This document shows, piece after piece, positions 26,257 to 35,020 of a DNA stretch of 64,000 bases. The translations under genes and the position numbers were made by a program. The notes beneath the pieces were generated by a model. The model searched no databases and had not been told where the DNA came from. It saw nothing but the letters and a program-made list of their open reading frames with translations. The first letter of the stretch is position 1; each line of letters opens with the position of its first letter. This DNA comes from Bacillota bacterium (GTDB lineage: Bacteria > Bacillota > Clostridia > Oscillospirales > Ruminococcaceae): assembly GCA_023418925.1 (NCBI GenBank), contig JAEZYS010000003.1, positions 1 to 64,000 of the forward strand, read 5' to 3'.

Positions 26257-27154
26257 ATATGCCATACAGATCAAAATCGGGTGTATATTCTTCCTTTGCT
26301 GATGATTTTTCCTGCATATATCCCCTGAATCCCATGTCAACAGCCTTGTCATAAACATAATTGTATTCAAAGGATGATATGCGTCTGTTAATTTCCTTGT
26401 ACTCAAAGCTTTTGTAAAACGGTGTATACTGGCTCATAAGGCTTAGGAAGAAATCATTTATCGGAAGAGTTTTATCCAACATCTCAAGCACCTTAACTGA
26501 ATCGTGGCGTCCTCCCGGAAGAACAAGATGGCGTACAATTACACCTTTTTCTGCAATACCGTTACTGTCAAGTGTTATTGCTCCTGTCTGCCTGAACATT
26601 TCAGGGAGAGCTTTACAGATAACGGAGCAGTAGTCTTTTGCAGCAGAGTACTTGTATGACATTTCTTCACTGAAATATTTAAAGTCAGTTAGGTAGATAT
26701 CAATATACCCGTCCAGCAATCTAAGTGTTTCAACTGCTTCATATCCGCCGCAGTTATATACAACGGGAATTTTAAGCTTATGTTTTATTCTGTCAAGTGC
26801 TTCAATTATATGCAGGGAATAGGGGGTAGGGCTGACAAGATTTATATTATTAGCCCCTTGTTCCTGCAATTCAAGGAATATATCTGCCATATGTTCTGTG
26901 CTTATTTCTTTGCCGAAGTTCTCAGCAGATATCTTATAATTCTGACAATAGCAGCATTTAAGGTTACAGCCGGAAAAAAACACTGTTCCGGAGCCGTTAG
27001 TTCCTGAAATGCAAGGCTCCTCCCACATATGAAGATAAGCCTTTGCAAGCTTTATATTACTTCCGCATCCGCAGAATCCGAACGATGTTGTTCTGTCTGC
27101 GCCGCATTCTCTAGGGCAGATTGTACAGGCTGATAAGTTCAAACTAATCCCCAT
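26255..27154 (-). CDS. Radical-SAM protein, PflX-like (COG1313 type)
   Basis: 299 residues. An N-terminal cysteine-rich region C-T-I-C-P-R-E-C-G resembles PflX-type proteins; the radical-SAM motif is G-C-N-L-K-C-C-Y-C-Q-N (CxxxCxxC, about 72-82). These are annotated as putative pyruvate formate-lyase activating enzymes but no glycyl radical partner is adjacent, and the substrate is unknown. The start is uncertain because GAAGGA abuts the ATG; a TTG four codons in is possible. Confidence 0.85.
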   Translation of the reverse strand: MGISLNLSACTICPRECGADRTTSFGFCGCGSNIKLAKAYLHMWEEPCISGTNGSGTVFFSGCNLKCCYCQNYKISAENFGKEISTEHMADIFLELQEQGANNINLVSPTPYSLHIIEALDRIKHKLKIPVVYNCGGYEAVETLRLLDGYIDIYLTDFKYFSEEMSYKYSAAKDYCSVICKALPEMFRQTGAITLDSNGIAEKGVIVRHLVLPGGRHDSVKVLEMLDKTLPINDFFLSLMSQYTPFYKSFEYKEINRRISSFEYNYVYDKAVDMGFRGYMQEKSSAKEEYTPDFDLYGI

Positions 27155-27234
27155 TCCTTCTTTGCTATATGTATTATAAACCTGATATATTATATCACAT
27201 TATGTTCAGTTTGTCACATATAGCAATTGGGGTT

Positions 27235-28461
27235 TTAATCAAGATAGTCTACTTTACTGAATTCAGCATCCAGAACATTCTGATAAAAGTTGGACTGGCT
27301 CAAACACTTTTTTGATAACACTTTTGTTATAACTGAAACCAGCAGGCAAACAAGTGTAAAACCTGCAATATACAAATACAATATATCACAGAGAAAATAG
27401 TTATATGCAAAGAAAGCACCTGCAAGCAAAGCAATACACAGTAATGTTCGGGTTGTGTACTTGTTGAAGCTATATTTTTTTTGCGCTTTTTTAAGGAGAT
27501 TTTTATTTTTATTTATCCAGTCATTCTTTTCCTTTTGTTTAGCTCTCTTTACTTCTTCTTCATCTCTTTTTACTTTTTCAAATTCTTCATCATTGCGTTT
27601 TATTTCCTGCAAAACCCTGTTACTGCTCTTTGAATAAATTTCTCTTTTGATATCAAGGAATGAATCCAGTACTTCGGAAATCGCCTTACTCTCCTCCGGG
27701 TCAAGATGAAGTGTATAACTTCTGCGGACATATTTGACTGTGCTGTTATTGTCATGTGAAGCAATAGCTTCTGGTTCTCCGATGTATTCAAATGCGGATA
27801 ATGCATATTGAGACATCTCTATTCCAAGGCGTACTGTTTTTATTGCTATAAGAGCTGCCTGCCTATCATTACCAATTTTGTCAGCATTTATTATACTACA
27901 GGTTATCTGGCAATATCGTATAAGATATGAAATATTGCAGAGAAACTGCTTGATGAAATTTTTTGAATGTCTTGTTTTTATATATAATTTTTCTTCACTG
28001 TATCTTACAGTAAGAAAATGATAAAGGTCATGACATATTAATACCTTCATATTTTTCTGTTCTGATTCTGAATCAAAACACATTTCTATTTTTTCCATTA
28101 ATTCAGGAATAGTGTTAAAAAAAGCTGTGCATGAAATATAGGAATTTTCAGTAGATTTCAAAAGATAAAGACGTGAAATTTCTTTTCTGAAATATGCCTT
28201 GATATTATTTGTATCAAGTTCAGATATTTTGTTGTACAAGTAATAACAGTTTTTGAACATATCGTCGTTGAAAGCTTCATCAGCCTGCGTCAAAAGTTTT
28301 TCAATATTCTCATTATACTCAGATAGATTTGATTCATCAATTAAAATAATGTTATTTTCGTTAATCTGAGTGCCGCAAGCGTTGCAAAAAAAATCCGGAT
28401 CATCAGTATTAAAATGAACAATATTTCCGCATGTCGGACATTTACCTGTTGATAATGACAT
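27235..28461 (-). CDS. Zinc-ribbon, helical repeat-like, membrane protein of unknown function
   Basis: About 408 residues from ATG 28461, 9 nt after GGAGG. An N-terminal zinc ribbon (C-P-T-C-G and C-N-A-C-G, about 8-32) precedes a long all-helical, TPR-like region (A-D-E-A-F-N-D-D-M-F-K-N-C-Y-Y), a charged coiled-coil stretch (about 285-330) and two C-terminal membrane helices. I do not recognise a named family. Related layouts occur in Ruminococcus as membrane-attached proteins with zinc-ribbon starts. Confidence 0.75.
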   Translation of the reverse strand: MSLSTGKCPTCGNIVHFNTDDPDFFCNACGTQINENNIILIDESNLSEYNENIEKLLTQADEAFNDDMFKNCYYLYNKISELDTNNIKAYFRKEISRLYLLKSTENSYISCTAFFNTIPELMEKIEMCFDSESEQKNMKVLICHDLYHFLTVRYSEEKLYIKTRHSKNFIKQFLCNISYLIRYCQITCSIINADKIGNDRQAALIAIKTVRLGIEMSQYALSAFEYIGEPEAIASHDNNSTVKYVRRSYTLHLDPEESKAISEVLDSFLDIKREIYSKSSNRVLQEIKRNDEEFEKVKRDEEEVKRAKQKEKNDWINKNKNLLKKAQKKYSFNKYTTRTLLCIALLAGAFFAYNYFLCDILYLYIAGFTLVCLLVSVITKVLSKKCLSQSNFYQNVLDAEFSKVDYLD

Positions 28462-28842
28462 TGCAATCATCCTCCGTCTTAATTAACTCAATCAAGTATC
28501 CGGTTACTGAAATACACCTTCAGCTTCATAATCCAATAAGCAGATTACCGGATAACATATTTTTACTCTACATTATATTCCGTAGAAAATAAAAATCTAA
28601 TCGAATTAAAAGAAATATTACTTAAAAATAAAAAATAGCAATTTAATTAAAAATCACACTGACAGCTTGTAATATATGACCAGTTAATTTTGTCTTGTTC
28701 TGTAGTTTTTAGTACTGTTATGTGTTCTGAAAACACATTGATTTGATAAACATAAATACAGACTGAATTTTAGCGTGCTTATGGTTATAATTTCTGATAA
28801 ATCTGCATAAGAAAATATGAAGCTGTTTTGTTAGGAGGGGAA
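28462..28842. other. Intergenic region before the leader repeat
   Basis: About 380 nt without a gene. It includes distant complementary arms TATCCGGT (28497-28504) and ACCGGATA (28547-28554) of unclear role, then AT-rich sequence; an AGGAGGGG at 28834-28841 abuts the palindromic repeat and serves no start that I can see. Confidence 0.5.
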
Positions 28843-28970
28843 GATTGAAAGATAAATCTTTCAATCTCGAGTTTGTGATTTTCGAATTGCCGTTCGAAAT
28901 TTTGCTGAACAAAAATACACAAAACATCAAAGAGAGGAGGCATGCTTCCTGCGGAAGCATGGTCATAAAT
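28843..28970 (+). repeat. Palindromic leader repeat, copy A, upstream of the LysM-GH18 gene
   Basis: Three hairpins: GATTGAAAG/CTTTCAATC (28843-28866), a long degenerate arm pair with TTCGAA motifs (about 28870-28926), and perfect CATGCTTCC/GGAAGCATG (28941-28961). GAGAGGAGG (28932-28940) lies between the second and third. The element ends at CATAAAT just before ATG 28971. It is about 85% or more alike, by eye, to the reverse-strand copy at 46755-46869 and shares its first part with 34740-34806. Confidence 0.85.
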
Positions 28971-30254
28971 ATGGAGATTTATGTAGTACAGCAAGGTGAC
29001 AGTATTTTTTCTATAGCTCAGAAATTTGGTGTTTCAGAACAAAGTATTTTAATAAATAATGGAATAGTTTTTCCAGATAAGCTTGTCCCTGGACAATCGA
29101 TTCTCATTTTAATTCCTGAAATATTATACATTGTTAATCAGGGTGACACGCTATATTCAATTGCTCAGAAATACGGAACAACAGAAATATCAATTATACA
29201 GAATAACCCTGTACTTGCAGGTAATAGTAATATTTCTATTGGTCAGGTTCTTGTTATAAAATATACGGATGAGAATAAGGTTAATAAGTATACATGTGGG
29301 TTTGCATATCCCAGTATTGATTTAAATATCCTTGAAATGAGTCTGCCTTATCTCACATATGTTATTATATTTGAGTATGGGTTTAACAGCGATGGCTCAA
29401 TTATTATACCTGAGGACAGTGAAATAAGAGCACTTGCCTTGAAGTACAAAACAGCAGTATTGTTAAGCCTGACAACTATTGATATTAACGGAACATTTAG
29501 CACAGAAAAAACAAAACAACTCCTTGATGACAAGGAGTTGCAGACAACGGTTCTATTAAATATGCTTGATGTAGTAAAACAAAAAAATGCGGCAGGAATT
29601 GATATTGATTTTGAATTTGTACCACCTGATATGCGAGAACAGTATGTATCTTTTATAGAACTAGCTGCAAACATTATGAACGATGCTGGATTTATCGTAA
29701 ATACTGACCTTGCACCTAAAACTTCTGCCACACAAAAGGGAACCCTCTATGAAGCTCATGACTATTCTGCAATTGGTGCAGTTGTAAACACAGTTTTTCT
29801 TATGACATATGAATGGGGATATACATTCAGTTCTCCACAGGCTGTCGCTCCGATAAATAAAGTCCAGCTTGTTGTAAATTATGCTCTTACTGAAATATAT
29901 CCTGGCAAAATGTATCTTGGAATTCCAAACTATGCTTATGACTGGCCTCTGCCATATGAAAAAGGCGTTACTATGGCAACGACTATCGGTAACGTGACCG
30001 CAGTTGAACGAGCTCAGGAATTTGGTGTTCCAATTATGTTTGATGAAACTGCACAAACCCCACATTACAACTATACTGCTGAAGACGGAGTTGTGCATGA
30101 AGTCTGGTTTGAGGATGCAAGGAGTATAAATGCAAAGCTTGACCTGATTGTCAGGGAAAACATGCTTGGAGCAGGTTACTGGAATCTGATGAGGCCGTTC
30201 CCTGCAAACTGGATGTTGCTTAATTATTATTTTAATATAGCAAAATTAATATAA
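28971..30254 (+). CDS. LysM-GH18 hydrolase (spore-associated, YaaH/SleL-like)
   Basis: 427 residues from ATG 28971. Two LysM domains (about 1-48 and 49-97; Q-Q-G-D-S-I-F-S-I-A-Q-K-F and N-Q-G-D-T-L-Y-S-I-A-Q-K-Y) are followed by a GH18 barrel with the catalytic G-I-D-I-D-F-E-F-V motif. This layout is typical of the cortex-lytic or spore-coat YaaH/SleL proteins, which cleave cortex peptidoglycan on germination. No signal peptide, which fits a protein that is packaged during sporulation. The initiation region is supplied by the palindromic repeat; the reading from TTG 28845 would translate the repeat and is unlikely. Confidence 0.92.
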   Translation: MEIYVVQQGDSIFSIAQKFGVSEQSILINNGIVFPDKLVPGQSILILIPEILYIVNQGDTLYSIAQKYGTTEISIIQNNPVLAGNSNISIGQVLVIKYTDENKVNKYTCGFAYPSIDLNILEMSLPYLTYVIIFEYGFNSDGSIIIPEDSEIRALALKYKTAVLLSLTTIDINGTFSTEKTKQLLDDKELQTTVLLNMLDVVKQKNAAGIDIDFEFVPPDMREQYVSFIELAANIMNDAGFIVNTDLAPKTSATQKGTLYEAHDYSAIGAVVNTVFLMTYEWGYTFSSPQAVAPINKVQLVVNYALTEIYPGKMYLGIPNYAYDWPLPYEKGVTMATTIGNVTAVERAQEFGVPIMFDETAQTPHYNYTAEDGVVHEVWFEDARSINAKLDLIVRENMLGAGYWNLMRPFPANWMLLNYYFNIAKLI

Positions 30255-30289
30255 AAAGCAACAGTCTTATTGAACTGCTTAGTTAGTTG

Positions 30290-30324
30290 AAACCCCCTGA
30301 ATTTCGTAGAATTCAGGGGGGGTT
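30290..30324. terminator. Bidirectional terminator
   Basis: AACCCCCTGAATT / AATTCAGGGGG(GG)TT hairpin 35 nt after the LysM-GH18 stop, between convergent genes, with short T/A tracts on both sides. Confidence 0.8.
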
Positions 30325-30389
30325 AACTTTTTCATAAATGAAACAACTTTGGTTCATAGCATTTTAGTAAATTTCCACCATTTCATGTA

Positions 30390-30827
30390 CTAATGAACAT
30401 AATTGCAATGCATTATGTACTGTTGAGAATCTGTTCTTGCTCCTGTCATGCAAATATCAATTTCTATTGGTTTGGGTTCGCTTTTCAAATGAATATATAC
30501 TTGTATTGTGTTTTTCGTAGGTGCTACACCACCAGTATCAATTAAATCTGTTGTTGTATCATACTGTGTCATTGGTACTTCCTTCTCAACGATTTCAACA
30601 CTGGCAATATCACTGTAGTTATAGACATTAGCAGACCCCTGAACACTCCATACTTTATGAATCTCATCAATCATAAGCGGCAGATGTGTTTTTGTAACTT
30701 CACATCCTTGCTTTTTAAATGCTGATCTTACATTGTTACGTTCCATTACACCGCCAAGATAAGCTTTAGCACAAAATGCAACAAATGCTAAGAAAAAGAT
30801 TAAAAATAAAATAAGCTTTATCGGCAT
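30390..30827 (-). CDS. Membrane-anchored protein of unknown function
   Basis: 145 residues with one N-terminal membrane helix (about 4-24) and a beta-rich C-terminal half (I-Q-V-Y-I-H-L and I-E-I-D-I-C-M). No family recognised. Preceded by GGAGAGTATATC, and 30 nt after the gene for a 170-residue membrane protein, so probably one transcript. May be cytoplasmic or outside depending on topology. Confidence 0.65.
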   Translation of the reverse strand: MPIKLILFLIFFLAFVAFCAKAYLGGVMERNNVRSAFKKQGCEVTKTHLPLMIDEIHKVWSVQGSANVYNYSDIASVEIVEKEVPMTQYDTTTDLIDTGGVAPTKNTIQVYIHLKSEPKPIEIDICMTGARTDSQQYIMHCNYVH

Positions 30828-30857
30828 GATATACTCTCCAAAAATATAATAATTTTA

Positions 30858-31370
30858 TTAAAATTTTTTTAATAAAATACCTCTGTTTTCCTCTTTAAAA
30901 AATGTTTCTATTCTCTCAAGAGACTTTTTTCTTTCAAACGGTACAATAAAAATTTTATAATCTTTATAATAATCTCTTCTAATACCTAAAAAAATTATTA
31001 ATAAACCAAGAATAGAAATGGTAACAGGTAAAAGCATAAGTATTCCAAAATAAAGACTGGTACTAAGTCTTTCATTTACAGGACTACCTGACTGCAAAGA
31101 AAGACAACATCTTTGAACCATAAAATAGTTTTCACATACCGCTGTTGTCAATAATGCAGTAGCAAGTCCAATGATACATGCACAATACATAGTAAATGAA
31201 TATTTGACACTGAAATCCGATTTCTTAAATATCTTGAAAAGTTCTTCTTTTTCACAGGCTTTTATATGCTCGTTTATGTAAGTATATGTTTTTTCTATAC
31301 TTGCTTCAAGGCTGTTGTTCTTTCGTGTCTGCTTAAAGAATTTTCTAGGGTTGTAATTTGTCTTACTCAT
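30858..31370 (-). CDS. Two-helix membrane protein of unknown function
   Basis: 170 residues. A basic N-terminal cytoplasmic stretch is followed by two membrane helices (about 57-78 and 108-130), then a charged C-terminus. No known motif. AGGAGGACAGAATT precedes the ATG. Grouped with the following gene; role unknown. Confidence 0.65.
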   Translation of the reverse strand: MSKTNYNPRKFFKQTRKNNSLEASIEKTYTYINEHIKACEKEELFKIFKKSDFSVKYSFTMYCACIIGLATALLTTAVCENYFMVQRCCLSLQSGSPVNERLSTSLYFGILMLLPVTISILGLLIIFLGIRRDYYKDYKIFIVPFERKKSLERIETFFKEENRGILLKKF

Positions 31371-31480
31371 AATTCTGTCCTCCTGAGTTGTTCATAATAA
31401 TAAAGTCAAATAGCATTTTTATTATACCTTATGCAACGTTGAGATATAGTTGACTTTAAGGATAAAAAAGATACTGAGTA

Positions 31481-31510
31481 AAAACAGCAGTTTAACTGAA
31501 CTGCTGTTTT
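31481..31510. terminator. Bidirectional hairpin between LUD gene and the membrane-protein pair
   Basis: Perfect 12-bp arms AAAACAGCAGTT / AACTGCTGTTTT with a 6-nt loop, 8 nt after the LUD stop. It separates the LUD gene from the two membrane genes downstream. Confidence 0.85.
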
Positions 31511-31518
31511 TGCTTCTT

Positions 31519-32187
31519 TTAAAATCCTAATGAATCATTTATAATAATTACTTTAATTCTGTTCTTGATTCTCTGCTGTGCTGAAACAAGGTAATTACAA
31601 CAGATACGCTGATCGCTTTTACATCCCGAGGTTATTTCGCTGTTATCAGATGTGCAAGTCATGCAAAGTCCTTTTTCGTGACAGTATGTTTTTTTGTCAA
31701 GCCTTTTCGTATTGCATGGTGCTGCTATGTTTTTGACCCTTTTTATTGCTTCATCAAGATTAGAGACAATTTTATTATATCCTGCAACAATTATTACAGA
31801 TTCTGGCCCATAGCAAATTGCAGCAACTCTGTTACTGTTACCATCAACATTATAAAGTTCACCGTTTTCAGTTATAGCATTAGCACTGCAAAGATATGCA
31901 TCAGCAAAAAAAGACTGACGGTAACAATTTCTCTGTTCATCACCAGACAAACCTGTTGAGTCAAGGTAATTATATCTTCCTGACATAAGCAGGTTAGTGA
32001 TTCCAGCTTCCTTAAGTGTCATTGAACCACCTTTTGCTACTGTGCTGCCTTCTTCAAGAAGAGATTCAACAATTGAAACAGCATCTTCTTTTGTTTCAGC
32101 ATAAAAAGTCTGCATATTGTTACTTTCAAGATTTTTTCTGGTTCTCTCAATTCTTTGTTTAATAATTTCATTTAAACATTCATTCAT
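31519..32187 (-). CDS. LUD-domain (lactate-utilization-like, DUF162) protein
   Basis: About 222 residues from ATG 32187, 8 nt after GGAG; the ATG at 32199 lies against GAAGGA and is less likely. The LUD motif regions A-K-G-G-S-M-T-L-K-E and A-D-A-Y-L-C-S-A-N-A-I-T-E-N-G are present. A C-terminal cluster C-N-T-K-R ... C-M-T-C ... I-C-C-N-Y resembles the cysteines of this family. Related to LutC/YkgG but no LutA/LutB partner is nearby, so lactate use is not implied here. Confidence 0.85.
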   Translation of the reverse strand: MNECLNEIIKQRIERTRKNLESNNMQTFYAETKEDAVSIVESLLEEGSTVAKGGSMTLKEAGITNLLMSGRYNYLDSTGLSGDEQRNCYRQSFFADAYLCSANAITENGELYNVDGNSNRVAAICYGPESVIIVAGYNKIVSNLDEAIKRVKNIAAPCNTKRLDKKTYCHEKGLCMTCTSDNSEITSGCKSDQRICCNYLVSAQQRIKNRIKVIIINDSLGF

Positions 32188-32594
32188 AAAAATCTCCATT
32201 CCTTCCTGCTATTTGTTTCGTATTGCAAATTCTGCTGTATTTTTCTAAAAAGGAACAAATAGCAACGTGAAAAGTATTTTCACATTAATTAACACCCTGA
32301 GGCTTTATTTCTGTCTATTAAATTTATTATATCATAAAAAATTAATCATTTTAACACATAATTTTAATTTTGTATATTTAACTAATATTTCAAAATATAA
32401 TTTAGAACTTTTGAATACAATCTGATATATGTTAATTCAACGTGTTATGTTGAAATAACATAGAATTAATAGTGTTAATCTTTTTTTATCAAGAAATAAT
32501 TAATTTATCAGCAAAGATACAATATATATACTGGAACAAAATTAATAAGAATACATAGTATAAAGTAAAAATCTGATTAATGGAGTTGATTATT
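32188..32594. other. AT-rich intergenic region between divergent genes
   Basis: About 405 nt between the LUD gene (minus) and the ATPase gene (plus). It contains a perfect palindrome GTGAAAA-GTA-TTTTCAC at about 32268-32284 and a short hairpin TTCAAC/GTTGAA near 32437-32455. No coding potential seen. Confidence 0.5.
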
Positions 32595-33656
32595 TTGAAT
32601 ATGCACAGATATTTTCTTGGGGGTGCGTCGCCAAATGGTTTTGTAACAAAGTTCGGGGATCAGATCGATGATACAGAATATTGTACATACATAATCAAGG
32701 GTGGCCCTGGTACCGGCAAATCAACACTAATGAAAAAAATTGCAGATACTTTTCCTGATGAAGATAAAGACATCTACCATTGTTCTGCAGATCCAGGCTC
32801 TCTTGATGCTGTTGTATTGAAAAATTATAAAGTTACCTTTGTTGATGGTACAGCACCTCATGTTTTTGATCCGGAGTATCCGGGTGCAGTTCAGAAAATA
32901 TTGAATCTGGGCGAATACTGGGATCTATCAAGGCTTATAAACAATAAGGATACTATAATCAAAATTCAGAAGGAGTATGCACAGTATCATTTAAGATGCC
33001 GCAGATTTATAGCAGCTCTTGCATCTGTCACCAGTGATACAATACAGATAACTTCTTCTCTTATGAATACAGAAAAGCTTAAAAATTTCATAGAAAGACT
33101 TTCGAAAAAAATAATTCCTAAGAATGAGAAAAAAGATGAAGGGAAAATTATATTTAAACAGATGTCAGCACTTACCCCTAAGGGCTATATGACATTTGTT
33201 CCGAAAGATTGCGATATTTATCTTATCAATGATCCTTATTTTTCAGGAACAGATTTATTTTTGAGAGAATTTACTGAAATTATCAATGAAAGCGGATATG
33301 ATGTTATCGTCAGCAAATGTACAGTACAGAACGGCAATATGTTTGAACATATTTACATTCCTGAACTTAATACAGCGTTTATCTCCTCAAACCCTGTCAA
33401 TGAAGTTACTGTCCAGAGTGAAAAAGTTATCAACTTCATGAGATTTTACAATAAAGAAGCTTTAAAAGAAAAGAAAGCGCGTATCAAGTTCAACAAAAAG
33501 GCTGTTTCTGATCTGCTTGCAGGTGCAGTTGAATGTCTGGTAAGTGCAAAGGTAACACATGACTTGCTTGAAGAATACTACATAGGTGCAACTGATTTTG
33601 ACGGAATCAACAGACTTATTTATAAGCTTATTTCAGAAATAAAGAGCAAAGCATGA
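32595..33656 (+). CDS. P-loop ATPase-like protein (PRK06851 type)
   Basis: About 353 residues. The Walker A motif G-G-P-G-T-G-K-S-T is about 34-42, and the protein continues with C-S-A-D-P-G-S-L-D-A and an Asn/Asp-rich second half. It resembles the uncharacterised ATPase-like proteins of Clostridia that start M-H-R-Y-F-L-G-G-A-S-P-x-G-F. The start may be TTG 32595 (GGAG at 32582-32585, 9 nt before) or ATG 32601. Function unknown; these often resemble a pair of ATPase domains, but I see only one clear Walker A. Confidence 0.78.
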   Translation: MNMHRYFLGGASPNGFVTKFGDQIDDTEYCTYIIKGGPGTGKSTLMKKIADTFPDEDKDIYHCSADPGSLDAVVLKNYKVTFVDGTAPHVFDPEYPGAVQKILNLGEYWDLSRLINNKDTIIKIQKEYAQYHLRCRRFIAALASVTSDTIQITSSLMNTEKLKNFIERLSKKIIPKNEKKDEGKIIFKQMSALTPKGYMTFVPKDCDIYLINDPYFSGTDLFLREFTEIINESGYDVIVSKCTVQNGNMFEHIYIPELNTAFISSNPVNEVTVQSEKVINFMRFYNKEALKEKKARIKFNKKAVSDLLAGAVECLVSAKVTHDLLEEYYIGATDFDGINRLIYKLISEIKSKA

Positions 33657-33663
33657 ATAAAAA

Positions 33664-33720
33664 GTCAGTGCAGAAGAACAGCCCGATAATAACCGGACAA
33701 AAAATCTTCTGCACTGATTC
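33664..33720. terminator. Shared terminator of the ATPase and small membrane genes
   Basis: Perfect 13-bp arms TCAGTGCAGAAGA (33665-33677) / TCTTCTGCACTGA (33705-33717), 9 nt past the ATPase stop. On the minus strand it is followed by CTTTTTATT, and it sits after the 36-codon gene, so it may stop both. Confidence 0.75.
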
Positions 33721-33740
33721 AGTATAATTACCAAAATATA

Positions 33741-33851
33741 TTATTTTTTCCTTTTGAATAGCATTATGAGCAGCTTTATTGAGACAACTATTACCAAAAT
33801 AAGCAGTATAGTATTGATAATTGTAATTATTAATGATAAATTGCTTAACAT
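33741..33851 (-). CDS. 36-residue single-span membrane protein
   Basis: A short reading of 37 codons. The protein starts M-L-S-N-L-S-L-I-I, is almost entirely hydrophobic for about 27 residues and ends in L-F-K-R-K-K, the pattern of a one-helix membrane peptide with a positive inside. AAGGGTGAT precedes ATG by 9 nt and matches the anti-Shine-Dalgarno well. A terminator follows 20 nt later. Unknown function; candidates are a regulator of a membrane complex or a toxin-like peptide. Confidence 0.6.
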   Translation of the reverse strand: MLSNLSLIITIINTILLILVIVVSIKLLIMLFKRKK

Positions 33852-33964
33852 TTTGTATCATCACCCTTGAATGTAATTATATACTTATATTACCATAAAT
33901 ACATTTATAAAGCAATGCATTTTATACAAATATATTTGTATAGCAGAAAGTAAGATTTTCTGGA

Positions 33965-34669
33965 TTATTTTATTATATCCTTTATAACTTCCCCTGCAAT
34001 TATAAGTCCGGCAATTGAAGGGCAGAAAGCTATACTTCCTGGCACAGGTTTTCTGCTCTCCTGATTTTCCAAGACCTTTTTATGTGTTACCGGCTGTTCC
34101 GTAGAATACAGCACTTTAAGCTTTTTAATGCCACGTCGTTTCAGTTCATAACGCATAACTCTCGCAAGCGGGCAGACAGAAGTTTTATATATGTCAGTAA
34201 TTTGAAACTTTGTAGGGTCAAGCTTGTTGCCTGTTCCCATACTGCTGATAATAGGTATATCTTTATCTTTTGCACGTTCTATAAGGGTAAGTTTTGCAGA
34301 AACAGTATCAATTGCGTCAACAATATAGTCAAGCCCGTTCATGTCAAATTCATCCGCATTGTCAGGCATATAAAACATCTTTACAGGTACAACATCACAA
34401 TCGGGATTTATGTCCTTTACACGCTCTGCTGCAACTTCTGCCTTGTATCTTCCGATTGTAGAAGTGAGAGCAACAAGCTGACGGTTTATATTAGATTCTG
34501 CAACAACATCATTGTCAACGATAATAATCCTGCCGATTCCGCACCTTGCAAGAGCCTCAATAACATATGAGCCGACACCGCCTGCACCGAATACGGCAAC
34601 GGACGAGCCATTTAACTTTTTTATTGCATCTTCACCGAGCAAAAGTTCAGTTCTCTGAAATTTTTCCAC
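33965..34669 (-). CDS. tcdA: tRNA threonylcarbamoyladenosine dehydratase
   Basis: 234 residues of the ThiF/E1-like fold. The nucleotide-binding G-A-G-G-V-G-S-Y and N-R-Q (N-I-N-R-Q-L) motifs are present, and the C-terminal I-A-F-C-P-S-I-A-G-L-I-I-A-G matches TcdA, which cyclises t6A37 of tRNAs to ct6A. It starts at GTG (34669). A relative of the palindromic leader repeat lies upstream, but the usual SD and start arrangement of the other two copies is not kept. Confidence 0.9.
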   Translation of the reverse strand: MEKFQRTELLLGEDAIKKLNGSSVAVFGAGGVGSYVIEALARCGIGRIIIVDNDVVAESNINRQLVALTSTIGRYKAEVAAERVKDINPDCDVVPVKMFYMPDNADEFDMNGLDYIVDAIDTVSAKLTLIERAKDKDIPIISSMGTGNKLDPTKFQITDIYKTSVCPLARVMRYELKRRGIKKLKVLYSTEQPVTHKKVLENQESRKPVPGSIAFCPSIAGLIIAGEVIKDIIK

Positions 34670-34739
34670 ATTATTACCATACCTTTCTGAGTTTTGTGTG
34701 TCTGAAAACTAAATATATTCAATTAAGCAAATCGAGGCA

Positions 34740-34806
34740 ACAGCATTGCCATGGCAAAAGAAACATAACTCTTATATTGAAAGATTTACCTTTCAATCTT
34801 TACCTC
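34740..34806 (-). repeat. Partial relative of the palindromic leader repeat (copy C)
   Basis: Reverse-strand ATTGAAAG/CTTTCAAT hairpin (34776-34797) preceded by AAGGTTTGAAAG-like flanks and followed by GAGTTATGTTTCTTTT, matching the first about 45 nt of copies A and B, then GGCAA/TTGCC hairpin. It lies about 100 nt upstream of tcdA and lacks the shared SD-hairpin-ATG end. Confidence 0.5.
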
Positions 34807-35020
34807 CGAAAAAACTGCATATTTATTGATATAAATGTGATTATAGCATTATTAGTCAGAAAGTCAAGTTATATGCAGATGCATTGCCTTATATAATGTA
34901 AAAAAATTAAAAATATGATTGATTATGAATGGATTATGTGATATGATTATTTCATATTGTTATGTAATCAGGTCGCCTTTATGCTTGGTTCATACATTCT
35001 ATTATCTGGGAGGATTCAAA
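34807..35020. other. Region between tcdA and valS
   Basis: AT-rich leader of valS. I found no T-box core (no GGTGGNACCGC), so a tRNA-Val riboswitch is not supported. No convincing gene. Confidence 0.55.

Noticed and set aside
28834..28970. N-terminal extension of the LysM-GH18 protein from TTG 28845
   Set aside because: It would translate the palindromic leader repeat; the conserved ATG directly after the repeat is a better start.
29348..30098. Two minus-strand readings of 127 and 145 codons
   Set aside because: Antisense to the GH18 domain; no ribosome binding sites or motifs.
34807..35020. T-box for valS
   Set aside because: No T-box core or specifier stem; only AT-rich sequence.
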